A DNA stretch of 64,000 nt from an uncultured Clostridia bacterium (GCA_910583755.1 CAJTZO010000005.1:51300-115299), one strand, 5' to 3'; counted from the stretch's first letter, positions 36,804 through 44,993 are shown. Made by a program: numbers and translations. Notes: generated by a model not told the origin, from the letters alone.

Positions 36804-37784
36804 ATGGGAAGGTTTTTAAATGTTGGTGTAATACAGATGCCTGTCAGTCATGATACTTCTGAAAATTTACAATATATTGAAGATAGTGTAGCTTCTTTGA
36901 TGGCTGGATTTCGTAGACCAGAATTGATTGTCGGGGTGGAAAGTATTTCTTCTTTTACACCAGAGCCTATTCCTGGCAGTATAACAGAATATTTTGGAAA
37001 AATGGCAAAAAAATATGGCATCTATTTGATACCTGGTACCATTTGCGAAAAAAGTGATGATTTGCCAGAAGGAAAATATTATAATACTGCACCAATTTTC
37101 AACCCCAAGGGAGAACTGATAGATTATTATAGAAAAATGGTTCCATGGAGACCAGTAGAGGATATGGTGGAACCGGGAAAAAGATATGTTGTGTTTGATA
37201 TTCCGGAAAAGCAAACAAAAATAGGAGTACAAATTTGTTATGACTTAAATTTCCCAGAAATCTCCAGAAATGAAACTTTGATGGGAGCAGAGGTACTGGT
37301 AAAATTAACACTTGACCCACAGGAATTATATTTGCTGAATAGACCTATTCATTTTGCAAGGGCATTGGAAAATCAAGCTTTTTTGGTTTCTACAAATGGG
37401 GTAGGATTTCATCATAGTGCCCATTTATATGGTCATTCTATGGTAATTGACCCAGAAGGTAATTTACTTTGGGAAGCAGGAGAAACAAAATCTGCTGCTG
37501 TTATTACATTAGATTTAGATTCCGTTTCTCGTTGCAGAGAGCAGGGGACGATGTTTATAGAACATTATCTTCAACATGTGCGAGATTATACATTACCTAT
37601 GCCATTTGCAGAAAATATAAAACAGGCACCATTATTTCAAACATTAAAAAAAGTTCCAACAACAACAAAGGAATATGAAAAAGAAATGTATTCAGAATTA
37701 CTAGGAAATCCAATAGAGGAAGAAATCAATATTTCAGCAATAAAACAAAATTTAATTGATTTTATGGAAAAAAGAAAAGAGTAA
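36804..37784 (+). CDS. Carbon-nitrogen hydrolase (nitrilase superfamily)
   Basis: A 326-residue amidase with a complete Glu-Lys-Cys catalytic triad: E46 in VGVESIS, K111 in YYRKMVPW and C145 in GVQICYDLNFPE. The last 40 residues form a charged extension. The family hydrolyses amides, carbamoyl groups or nitriles. Because it follows the Acl homologue, beta-ureidopropionase activity, yielding beta-alanine, would make sense, but aliphatic amidase is equally possible. Ribosome site AGGAG precedes the ATG. The next small gene follows after 21 bases. Confidence 0.85.
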   Translation: MGRFLNVGVIQMPVSHDTSENLQYIEDSVASLMAGFRRPELIVGVESISSFTPEPIPGSITEYFGKMAKKYGIYLIPGTICEKSDDLPEGKYYNTAPIFNPKGELIDYYRKMVPWRPVEDMVEPGKRYVVFDIPEKQTKIGVQICYDLNFPEISRNETLMGAEVLVKLTLDPQELYLLNRPIHFARALENQAFLVSTNGVGFHHSAHLYGHSMVIDPEGNLLWEAGETKSAAVITLDLDSVSRCREQGTMFIEHYLQHVRDYTLPMPFAENIKQAPLFQTLKKVPTTTKEYEKEMYSELLGNPIEEEINISAIKQNLIDFMEKRKE

Positions 37785-37805
37785 AAAATCGAAAGGGGTT
37801 TTAGG

Positions 37806-38108
37806 ATGGAAGATAAAAAACAATATTTAATTTCTAAAATACAACAGATTGTAAAAGATGAAAAATTTAAAATAGATGCTTTCTTTTTCTGTGGATTTCC
37901 GGGAGGAACACCAAACGAAAGTTTAAAAAAAGTTTGCGAAAGCTATTTAGAAATGACAGAAAAAGGAGAACAAAATACAACAATAATACAAGAATTGATA
38001 GCAGAATTAGAAAAAGCACTTATCGTTGTTCAGTCTGAAAAAAGTGGGAATGTAACAAATAATGCAGCAGATATAAAAGAAATACTGGAAAATAAAGCCT
38101 ACTTATAA
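37806..38108 (+). CDS. Small hypothetical protein after the nitrilase gene
   Basis: A 100-residue soluble protein that I do not recognise. It starts MEDKKQYLISKIQQIVKDEKF, has a short Gly/Pro motif (FFFCGFPGGTPNES near residues 26-39) and is otherwise helical and charged. GAAAGGGG precedes the ATG. It is the last gene before a strong terminator and so probably belongs to the amino-acid operon. No function is proposed. Confidence 0.65.
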   Translation: MEDKKQYLISKIQQIVKDEKFKIDAFFFCGFPGGTPNESLKKVCESYLEMTEKGEQNTTIIQELIAELEKALIVVQSEKSGNVTNNAADIKEILENKAYL

Positions 38109-38210
38109 AATCAGTCTGTCTATAAAAATAAAACAGTGAATTTTGTCCAGTCTACTTTTTCAAGAAACTCCATTTTTTAGAAAGGTAACTTTCGTATTTT
38201 AAAAAGGTAA

Positions 38211-38261
38211 AGTATTAAGAAAATTTTTTTATTAGTAAAAGGTTTTCTTAATACTTTTTTT
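38211..38261 (+). terminator. Terminator of the amino acid operon
   Basis: AGTATTAAGAAAA at 38211-38223 pairs perfectly with TTTTCTTAATACT at 38243-38255, followed by six T. The rest of 38109-38611 holds the diguanylate cyclase promoter and no ORF. Confidence 0.88.
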
Positions 38262-38339
38262 GTGGACAATTATGGTACTCTATTTTTTTATAAATGATTA
38301 TTGTTTGTATACATTGTTTATTCATTTCTTGACATACTC

Positions 38340-38368
38340 TTGACTTTTTGTTTAAAATAAACTACAAT
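38340..38368 (+). promoter_or_regulatory. Probable promoter of the diguanylate cyclase gene
   Basis: TTGACT at 38340-38345 and TACAAT at 38363-38368 with a 17-base spacer. A leader of about 240 bases follows; I see no known riboswitch in it. Confidence 0.6.
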
Positions 38369-38611
38369 TATTAAGTTGTTTTTAAGTAATAAATAAAGTA
38401 AAATAAAAGAAACTCCTAAATTTTAATAAATTTGTGGCAAATAGACAATCGAAAGATTATGACGTAAAATGATAAGACCTAATGATATCATTGTTATTTG
38501 TTTTGATAGATGAATAAAATCATCCCTTTTTTGTTATAAATTCGGTTGAAAGATAAAAATGTAGTATCGTATAAAAAGGTATTATTGTTGATAAACAGAA
38601 AGGGGTATTTG

Positions 38612-40003
38612 ATGAAAACAACAAAAAGATTATGGGATGATTCCTGTTTTGACCGTTATTCTTTTGGTATTCTAGTTGCGATTGAACTTTTAATGTCATT
38701 TACTTTTTTGGGATATATTCATATTTCTCCCATTTCTATTACTGTAGCATATCTTCCCATTTTAATCGCAGGGTGTATTTTTGGTCCTATGCAATCTGTA
38801 ATCATGGGTTTTATTTTTGGAATTTCTAGTATGTATAAAGCCTCTGCTTCTTATATGTTGCCTTCAGATGCAGCATTTTCTCCATTTTCAAGTGGTTCTC
38901 CACTAAATAGTCTTTTGCTGAGTATTGGAACAAGGATATTGTTTGGGCTTTTGGTTGGAATTGCATTTTTGCTTGTGAAAAAAAGAAAACATTATCGTCT
39001 ATGGATAGGAGTTATTTCTATTATTTCACCAAAAGTTCATTCTTTGCTTGTTTACACTACAATGGGAATTTTATTTCCAGAACTTGGTTATAATTATAGT
39101 TCAGCATTTCAATTAAGCTTAAATAATATCGTTTTTATGATAGTTTGTGTCATAGCAGTTGAATTCTTATGGGTAGTTTATCAAAGTGATACCATACAAA
39201 ATATTAAGTCTTGTATTAATCAATCTATTCATAATCCTTATGCATCCAAAAAGATGAATTTATTTTTTGTTATATTTGGATTTTTTATGGTATGTATGGC
39301 AATTTGCGCAGCAATTTATTTTTTTCAAAGAGAATCTTATATGTTAGAGTGGCATAATATTATGGTATCAAATAAGATTTCTGTTGATTTATTAATTTTA
39401 CAAATACAATTTTTAATTTCTTTATTAGCATTAAATTTTATTTCAATCATTTTGCTGATTTTTATTTACAAATATATGTCATATAAGGAGTATAAGGGGG
39501 AAATAGATGAATTAACTGATATTATGGGAAGAAGAATGTTTCTTTACCATTGTGAGAAAGCACAAAAAAGAAATGACATGAATTTAAAAAAAACAGGATG
39601 GTTTTTGTTTGTAGATGTAGATTATTTTAAGACCATAAATGACACTTTTGGTCACTCTGTTGGGGATAAAGTTTTGCGAGAAATTGCAAAGAATCTACAA
39701 AATATTTTTGGAGAAGATGGAAAAGTGGGAAGGATTGGTGGAGATGAATTTGCGGTTATAGTTGAAGAATCCATTTCAGAGCAAGAATTAACACAACGCT
39801 TGGACCATTTTCTTAAAGAAATTTCTACCATACTATCTAATAAAAAAGTGAGCTGTAGTATTGGGGCTTATCAATTTGTTTTTCCACAAGAAATAAAGCA
39901 TTTATTAACAGAAACAGATGAGGTATTATATAAAGCAAAAGAAAGAGGTCGTGCTTGTTATGTTATGAAAGCACATGAGAAACAAAATATGGAAAAAGAT
40001 TGA
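38612..40003 (+). CDS. Diguanylate cyclase with ECF S-component-like membrane sensor
   Basis: A 463-residue membrane protein that should make cyclic di-GMP. The N-terminal ~180 residues look like an ECF transporter substrate-binding (S) component: ISPISITVAYLPILIAGCIFGPMQS and the following FIFGISSMYKA match the usual S-component helix 2-3 pattern. Further helices near residues 215-235 and 265-295 lead to a GGDEF domain with VDVDYFKTINDTFGHSVGD and RIGGDEFAVI. The five-residue-upstream RxxD inhibition site is not seen. GAAAGGGG favours the ATG at 38612 over an in-frame start at 38546. The bound vitamin or other ligand is unknown. Confidence 0.88.
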   Translation: MKTTKRLWDDSCFDRYSFGILVAIELLMSFTFLGYIHISPISITVAYLPILIAGCIFGPMQSVIMGFIFGISSMYKASASYMLPSDAAFSPFSSGSPLNSLLLSIGTRILFGLLVGIAFLLVKKRKHYRLWIGVISIISPKVHSLLVYTTMGILFPELGYNYSSAFQLSLNNIVFMIVCVIAVEFLWVVYQSDTIQNIKSCINQSIHNPYASKKMNLFFVIFGFFMVCMAICAAIYFFQRESYMLEWHNIMVSNKISVDLLILQIQFLISLLALNFISIILLIFIYKYMSYKEYKGEIDELTDIMGRRMFLYHCEKAQKRNDMNLKKTGWFLFVDVDYFKTINDTFGHSVGDKVLREIAKNLQNIFGEDGKVGRIGGDEFAVIVEESISEQELTQRLDHFLKEISTILSNKKVSCSIGAYQFVFPQEIKHLLTETDEVLYKAKERGRACYVMKAHEKQNMEKD

Positions 40004-40013
40004 AGAAATAAGT

Positions 40014-40089
40014 AAATCACCACCTTTCAGTGTTAAATATTCCTAGCCTTTGCTATGAAAAAGAAGAATGCCAAAAGGTGGTGATTTTT
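40014..40089. terminator. Terminator between the cyclase gene and pyrC
   Basis: AAATCACCACCTTTC at 40014-40028 pairs with the AAAGGTGGTGATTT stretch at 40074-40087, with T residues after it. The loop is long (about 45 bases). Confidence 0.75.
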
Positions 40090-40100
40090 GTAGGCATATT

Positions 40101-41399
40101 TTATGCCAATTTTTCTACGAGTTCCCCATTTTCTACTACAATATTACCATCAACAATAGTATATAAAACCTTTCCTTTTACTTCAAATCCGCCAAAGGGT
40201 GTATTTTTACTTTTTGAAGCAAAGGAGGCAGGGGCAATTTGATAGGTTTCCGTTGGGTTAATAATTGTGATATCTGCTGCTTTGCCTATGGTTAAAGTAC
40301 CTTTATCAATGCCCAACATTTTTGCAGGGTTCCATGTCATTTTAGCAATCAATTCCAAAGGTGTTAGCCAACCTTCTTCTACAAGTACAGTAATGCCTAA
40401 TGGTAATGCTGTTTCTAAGCCCACAATTCCGAATGCTACTTTTTCATATTCACAATTTTTTTCATCAATGCTATGTGGTGCATGGTCTGTTGCAATAATT
40501 TCAATGATATTATCTTTTAAAGCCTGACGAATTGCAAGAACATCTTTTTTCGAGCGGAGGGGTGGATTCATTTTTGTATTTCCATCATAATCTGTGATAA
40601 AATCATCACTTAAAGTAAAATGATGAGGGGTTGCTTCTGCTGTTACATTTTGTCCTGCCTGTTTTGCTTGACGCAACAACTCCACACTACCTTTTGTACT
40701 CATATGACAAATATGCAATTTTGAATTTGTGCTTTTTGCTAATATGATATCTCTTGCAACAATAACTTCTTCAGAATCATTAGAAATTCCCTTTAGACCT
40801 AAAAGCTGCGCACTAGCTCCCGCATTCATAGAGCCACCTGCAACCAAAGCAATATCTTCACAGTGAGAAAGTACCGGAATTTCAAACATTTTTGCATATT
40901 TCATGGCTGTTTTTAATAAACCGGAGGAGGGAACACTTTTTCCATCTTCACTAATGGCACAAGCGCCTGCTTTTGCCATTTTCCCAATGTTAGACAATTC
41001 TTCTCCTTTTTGTCCTTTGGTAATGGCACCGATTGGTAAAACGTGTACAATCCCTTCTCTTTCTGCTTTTAATTTAATATATTCTACCATAATATCACTA
41101 TCGCAGACAGGGTTTGTGTTTGGCATAGGGCAAATAGTAGTAAATCCCCCTTTTGCAGCACTTCTGGTACCTGTTGCAATGGTTTCTTTATATTCATATC
41201 CCGGTTCACGCAAGTGTACATGAACATCAATGAAACCCGGTGTTACCCAGTTGCCAGAAGCATCAATAACTTTGTCTGCTTTTTCTGTAATGTTTTTCTC
41301 CATTTTAGAAATAATACCATCTTCTACCAAGATATCCATAATTTCATTGGTTTGAGAAGCAGGGTCTATTACTTGTCCATTTTGAATTAAAAGTTTCAT
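40101..41399 (-). CDS. pyrC: Dihydroorotase, class I
   Basis: Cyclises carbamoyl-aspartate to dihydroorotate. The 432-residue zinc enzyme has GFIDVHVHLREPGYEYKETI with the metal-binding HxH, CPMPNTNP, LSHCEDIAL, HICHMSTKGS and IATDHAPHS. It overlaps the end of pyrB by four bases, as in a co-translated pair. pyrE, pyrF and carAB are not next to it. Confidence 0.96.
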   Translation of the reverse strand: MKLLIQNGQVIDPASQTNEIMDILVEDGIISKMEKNITEKADKVIDASGNWVTPGFIDVHVHLREPGYEYKETIATGTRSAAKGGFTTICPMPNTNPVCDSDIMVEYIKLKAEREGIVHVLPIGAITKGQKGEELSNIGKMAKAGACAISEDGKSVPSSGLLKTAMKYAKMFEIPVLSHCEDIALVAGGSMNAGASAQLLGLKGISNDSEEVIVARDIILAKSTNSKLHICHMSTKGSVELLRQAKQAGQNVTAEATPHHFTLSDDFITDYDGNTKMNPPLRSKKDVLAIRQALKDNIIEIIATDHAPHSIDEKNCEYEKVAFGIVGLETALPLGITVLVEEGWLTPLELIAKMTWNPAKMLGIDKGTLTIGKAADITIINPTETYQIAPASFASKSKNTPFGGFEVKGKVLYTIVDGNIVVENGELVEKLA

Positions 41400-42316
41400 T
41401 TTTGTCCTCCTTGATATAATAATTTTAAAATTGCCATTCTTACTGCAACACCATTTTTTACTTGTATGTTAATAACAGAGTTTTCTCCATCAATAATATC
41501 TGTGCTCAGTTCAATGCCTCGATTAACGGGACCTGGATGCATAATTAATACATTTTTTTTCGCATATTTTAAAATTTCTTTGTTAATGCCAAATAATTCA
41601 CGATATTCTGCTAAATCTGGAAAGGAAGTTGTTTTTTGTCTTTCAAATTGTATGCGCAATCCCATAACAATATCCGCATCTTTGACAGCTTCTTTGACAT
41701 CAGGTGTTGTTTTTACACCAAGTAATCCAGAACCACCTAACAAGGTGGAAGGACCTGCTAAAGTAACAGTTGCTCCTAATTTTGATAAACCGAATACATT
41801 ACTTCTTGCGACACGACTATGAGAAATATCACCAATAATTGCAATCTTTAGTCCTTCAAAACTTTTTTTATATTCTAAGATAGTAAATAAATCTAATAAA
41901 GCCTGTGTGGGGTGTTCATTCGAGCCATCTCCTGCATTGATAACATGAGCAGAAACATTTTTTGCCAAAATATGAGGGGCTCCTGTCATACTATGGCGCA
42001 TTATCATGATTTTTACACCCATTTGGTCTAGTGTTTTTCCTGTATCAATTAAACTTTCTCCCTTTTTTACACTGCTTGTACCAACACCTAAATCTTGTAC
42101 CGTAGCGCCCAAGTATTTTCCAGCAAGAGAAAAGGAAGTTTTTGTTCGGGTGCTGTTTTCATAAAACAAACTAACAATACTACAGCCTTTGATTTCATTT
42201 ACTCTTTTGGAACTATCATCAATACGAAGTTTCATTTCTTTTGCGGTTTCTAGTATTTCTAATATTTCCTCTTTTGTCATATCCTTTAAACCAAGAATAT
42301 CTTTTCTGTTTAGCAT
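41396..42316 (-). CDS. pyrB: Aspartate carbamoyltransferase, catalytic subunit
   Basis: Transfers the carbamoyl group to aspartate, 306 residues. YENSTRTKTSFSLAGKYLGA is the carbamoyl-phosphate motif, then GDGSNEHPTQALLDLFT and HPGPVNRGIELS. A TTG start at 42322 touches the ribosome site; the ATG at 42316, seven bases from AAGGAGGA, is preferred. No regulatory subunit gene pyrI is next to it. Expression is probably set by the leader peptide and attenuator at 42341-42434. Confidence 0.96.
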   Translation of the reverse strand: MLNRKDILGLKDMTKEEILEILETAKEMKLRIDDSSKRVNEIKGCSIVSLFYENSTRTKTSFSLAGKYLGATVQDLGVGTSSVKKGESLIDTGKTLDQMGVKIMIMRHSMTGAPHILAKNVSAHVINAGDGSNEHPTQALLDLFTILEYKKSFEGLKIAIIGDISHSRVARSNVFGLSKLGATVTLAGPSTLLGGSGLLGVKTTPDVKEAVKDADIVMGLRIQFERQKTTSFPDLAEYRELFGINKEILKYAKKNVLIMHPGPVNRGIELSTDIIDGENSVINIQVKNGVAVRMAILKLLYQGGQK

Positions 42317-42340
42317 AGCCAATCCTCCTTTATTTTGTCA

Positions 42341-42387
42341 CAAAAAGAAAGACAATCAAAAGAAAAAAAGATTCCTTTCATTGTCTT
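42341..42387 (-). terminator. pyrBC attenuator hairpin
   Basis: On the minus strand AAGACAAT (42387-42380) pairs with ATTGTCTT (42356-42349), extended inside by AAAG/CTTT, followed by TCTTTTT. The 5' arm overlaps the last codons and the stop of the leader peptide. A ribosome reaching that stop would block the hairpin. Confidence 0.82.
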
Positions 42388-42434
42388 GTAGCCATAAAAT
42401 AAAACATATAAAAATATTTTGTCATGCTTGTCAT
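42378..42434 (-). CDS. Leader peptide controlling pyrBC by attenuation
   Basis: An 18-codon ORF, MTSMTKYFYMFYFMATRQ, with an excellent GAGGAGG site (42442-42448) seven bases before the ATG. Its middle is read from UAU UUU UAU AUG UUU UAU UUU AUG, very rich in U. The stop lies inside the 5' arm of the attenuator hairpin. This is the arrangement known for E. coli pyrBI: low UTP slows polymerase in the U-rich tract, the ribosome catches up, and the terminator cannot form. I infer the same mechanism here; it does not look like a PyrR-binding leader. Confidence 0.78.
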   Translation of the reverse strand: MTSMTKYFYMFYFMATRQ

Positions 42435-42469
42435 ACTGGTGCCTCCTCTATTTGTGTTTCTTGTTTTCT

Positions 42470-42498
42470 ATTGTAACATATCTTTTTATAAAATTCCA
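42470..42498 (-). promoter_or_regulatory. Probable promoter of the pyr leader
   Basis: On the minus strand TGGAAT at 42498-42493 and TACAAT at 42475-42470, spacer 17. The -35 box is poor. It lies 22 bases upstream of the leader ribosome site. Confidence 0.55.
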
Positions 42499-42507
42499 TA
42501 GAGAATT

Positions 42508-42709
42508 CAAAAAACCTTGAGAAGCTTACTCTAAAGGTTTCAGTCCATCAAGAGAGTCTTTTTTTGTGGTGGATATTCTGTACCCTGCAAATTTTTTTAA
42601 AATAAGATTAACCCTTTTAAGGAAACGTAGTTTCCGCTAAAAGTTCTTTACTTCTTTCTTTTAAGAAAGAAGTAAGAGTTTGAGCGCAACGCTCTCAAGA
42701 TTTTTTAAC
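42508..42709. repeat. Dispersed intergenic repeat, composite copy 5
   Basis: Bounded by AAAAAACCTTGAGA at 42508 and the inverted TCTCAAGATTTTTTAAC at 42694-42709. Inside are CTTTTAAGGAAACGTAGTTTCCGC (middle module, inverted relative to copies 2 and 4), AAAGTTCTTTAC and a TTCTTTCTTTTAAGAAAGAAG hairpin. It separates the pyr leader from the BlaI-type gene. No ORF is present. Confidence 0.6.
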
Positions 42710-42848
42710 TAGTATAAACTGAATTTTTAAGTTCTTTTTGCTTGTAATTCAACTTTTAAATTTAAAATTAGAAGGTGCGTAAATCGTCTTTTAGGTCTTA
42801 AAATTTCAACTTTTTTGACAAAAATGTCTAAAAAAATTCATAAAACAC

Positions 42849-42880
42849 TTGACATGAAATTAAAAAACGCTTACTATAGT
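42849..42880 (+). promoter_or_regulatory. Promoter with possible BlaI operator
   Basis: TTGACA at 42849-42854 and TACTAT at 42872-42877, spacer 17. The -10 region overlaps the palindrome ACTATAGT (42873-42880), extended as CTTACTATAGTAGTGG. BlaI-family repressors bind such dyads over promoters, so autoregulation is likely but inferred. Confidence 0.6.
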
Positions 42881-42958
42881 AGTGGAATAAGCGATTTTGT
42901 TATTTTAAAATGCTTGTTTCAGATTGTGAATAGTATTATAAAAGAAAGGAGGAAATGT

Positions 42959-43333
42959 ATGTCAGGAAAATATAATTTATCTACCCTAGAAATGGAGATT
43001 ATGGAATTTATTTGGAGACGTGAAAGGGGTGTATATTTTAGAGACCTGATGCGCCATTTTGTAAAAGAAGGCGGAAAGCAATGGAAAAGACAATCCTTAC
43101 GAACGTTTTTGTTAAATTTGGTTGCAAAAGGTGCTTTGGAAATCAGAAAAGATGAAAAACTTTATGTTTATGTGGCAAGTTGTACCAAAGATGAATACAT
43201 TAAAAGGTGGACAAAGAAACTATTACGTGATGTATATGATGGTTCCCTTAAAAATTTCCTTTGTGCATTAGGTGGTCGGCTTGATATGGACAAAGAGGAT
43301 ATGTTAGAATTAAGAGAATTTGTAGAAGACTAA
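42959..43333 (+). CDS. BlaI/MecI-type transcriptional repressor
   Basis: A 124-residue winged-helix repressor. STLEMEIMEFIWRRERGVYFRDLMRHF and WKRQSLRTFLLNLVAKGALEIRKDEKLYVYV match the DNA-binding half of the BlaI/MecI/CopY family; the C-terminal dimer part is short. GAAAGGAGGAAA sets the start at 42959, excluding an upstream in-frame ATG at 42815. It is followed four bases later by its sensor protease gene, the usual two-gene order. Confidence 0.92.
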   Translation: MSGKYNLSTLEMEIMEFIWRRERGVYFRDLMRHFVKEGGKQWKRQSLRTFLLNLVAKGALEIRKDEKLYVYVASCTKDEYIKRWTKKLLRDVYDGSLKNFLCALGGRLDMDKEDMLELREFVED

Positions 43334-43337
43334 TTTT

Positions 43338-44681
43338 ATGATGAACGTAGAACCTAACAAAATACTTACAATATCCCTTATTGGGAGCATTTTATTTTTA
43401 TTTTGGCTTCTGTTTTCTAAATGTCGTTTTATTTCTTACAGAGTGAAAAGAATCTTTTTTATTATCAATGTTATCTTATTTTTTATTCCTTTCCCTGAGT
43501 TTAAAAATCATTATTTAGATATACTTTATTTTGTAACAGGATATGAACCAAGTGCCCAAGGAGAAAATATTACCTCGTTGGTACACATTACGGTGGATGG
43601 AGCGATTTATAATTTAGCATTCAAGGATTATTTACAAATCATAATTTTTTGTTTGTGGTTAGGAATTGTTGCATTATTTTTTAGCAAACAATTTTATAGC
43701 TATAGAAAATTATTAAATGTATTAAAAAATGGGATTTTTTCTCCAACAGTAGAATGGGAAAACGAAATCATAGAAGCAGAAATAAAGAAGCAAAAAATAA
43801 AAAGGAAAATTTCTATTCAAAAAGTAGAAGGAATGGACTTTCCTATATCAACAGGCTTTTTAAAACCAACAATTCTTTTACCAGATATGGAGCTGACAAA
43901 AGAGGATTTTGCATTGATTATTCGTCATGAATTAATCCATATTAAACAAAATGATTATATTTTGAAATTATTGGTTATCATGGTGGTTGTTATTCATTGG
44001 TTTAATCCTTTGGTATATCTTTTGCTGATAAAAGCAGATAAGATTTGTGAGTTTAGTTGTGATGAAAAAGTTGCGCTGGAATTGAATGAAAAAGAAAGAA
44101 AAACATATGGACATCTTATTGTAACTTTCTCATTTTCTCAGAAGCAAAGACAAAGCAGCTATTTTGTGCCTGTTAGTTATTTTGGTACCAGTGATAAAGA
44201 AAAGATAAAAGAAAGGATAGGAAAAATGAAAGGAACAACTAAAAAAAGAAAATTACATACGATTGTTGCGTGTATGGCATGGGCAGCAGCAATGACAATG
44301 TCATCTGTTGCTGTTTTGGCTTATCAAGAAGATACCACAGTATATGAAGAAGTAGCAACTGAAGATGGAAATATTGATGGTATGACAGAATACTTTCATT
44401 TAGATGATGTAAAACCTATGGAAAATTTTGAAGAAAGTGACATATATTTTACAGGTGAAGACAATATTAAATATGATATTTCAGATTGGGAAGAAGTAAA
44501 CTCTGTACAAAAAGCTAGTTGTAATCATAGTTATCAATCTGGAACTATTACAAGACATGTTCCACGTAGTGATGGTGGTTGTACAGTAAATTATTATAAT
44601 GCTAAAGTTTGCGCAAAATGTCACACATATGTATTACAAGATTTGTATGATACTGAAACTCATACAAAATGCCCTCATTAA
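43338..44681 (+). CDS. BlaR1/MecR1-type M56 metalloprotease sensor
   Basis: A 447-residue membrane protein. Four N-terminal helix regions flank a cytoplasmic zinc-protease domain with IIRHELIHIKQND (H197-E198-H201). A further helix near residue 308-330 leads to an outer domain of about 115 residues. That domain is not a penicillin-binding sensor as in BlaR1: it is acidic, then ends in a Cys/His-rich segment (SCNHSYQSG, DGGCTVNYYNAKVCAKCHTY, THTKCPH) resembling a zinc ribbon. The signal is thus unknown; there is no beta-lactamase gene nearby. Confidence 0.88.
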   Translation: MMNVEPNKILTISLIGSILFLFWLLFSKCRFISYRVKRIFFIINVILFFIPFPEFKNHYLDILYFVTGYEPSAQGENITSLVHITVDGAIYNLAFKDYLQIIIFCLWLGIVALFFSKQFYSYRKLLNVLKNGIFSPTVEWENEIIEAEIKKQKIKRKISIQKVEGMDFPISTGFLKPTILLPDMELTKEDFALIIRHELIHIKQNDYILKLLVIMVVVIHWFNPLVYLLLIKADKICEFSCDEKVALELNEKERKTYGHLIVTFSFSQKQRQSSYFVPVSYFGTSDKEKIKERIGKMKGTTKKRKLHTIVACMAWAAAMTMSSVAVLAYQEDTTVYEEVATEDGNIDGMTEYFHLDDVKPMENFEESDIYFTGEDNIKYDISDWEEVNSVQKASCNHSYQSGTITRHVPRSDGGCTVNYYNAKVCAKCHTYVLQDLYDTETHTKCPH

Positions 44682-44787
44682 TAATACACAAAAGAGTTTA
44701 TCATGATGAAAATAAACAAGTTCTTTTGTTGCATAAGTGGTAACAAAAGAAAATTGTATCATAATATACGATTTATATGCGAAAAAT

Positions 44788-44827
44788 GAGAGGAGCCTTT
44801 AGTTGCAAAAAGTTCCTCTCTCTGTTT
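44788..44827 (+). terminator. Terminator-like hairpin after the M56 gene
   Basis: GAGAGGA at 44788-44794 pairs with TCCTCTC at 44814-44820 with AAAAGTT near the loop, and a short T-rich tail follows. Confidence 0.6.
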
Positions 44828-44874
44828 TGGGCAATACTGTAGAAAGTTTTTTAAAAATCAAATCCATTAATCTA

Positions 44875-44903
44875 TTGACAAAAATTTTTTTTTTTAGTAA
44901 AAT
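44875..44903 (+). promoter_or_regulatory. Promoter of tRNA-Pro
   Basis: TTGACA at 44875-44880 and TAAAAT at 44898-44903 with a 17-base spacer, 11 bases before the tRNA. Confidence 0.85.
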
Positions 44904-44914
44904 ACAAAAGTCAT

Positions 44915-44988
44915 CAAGGCGTGGCTCAGTTTGGTAGAGCGCTACATTAGGGATGTAGAGGTCGCAAGTTCAAATCTTGTCGCCTTGA
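44915..44988 (+). tRNA. tRNA-Pro, anticodon AGG
   Basis: A 74-base cloverleaf. Acceptor CAAGGCG (44915-44921) pairs with CGCCTTG; D arm GCTC/GAGC; anticodon stem CTACA/TGTAG with loop TTAGGGA, giving AGG at positions 34-36; T arm GCAAG/CTTGT with TTCAAAT. C1-G72, A73, G35, G36 and G37 are proline identity features. CCA is not encoded. A34 would need to be read unmodified or as inosine. Confidence 0.93.
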
Positions 44989-44993
44989 CGAAA

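Noticed and set aside
38546..38611. Longer N-terminus for the diguanylate cyclase
   Set aside because: No ribosome site, while GAAAGGGG precedes the internal ATG at 38612.
42815..42958. Longer BlaI-type protein starting at 42815
   Set aside because: The region contains the promoter, and the family's start matches the ATG at 42959 behind GGAGG.
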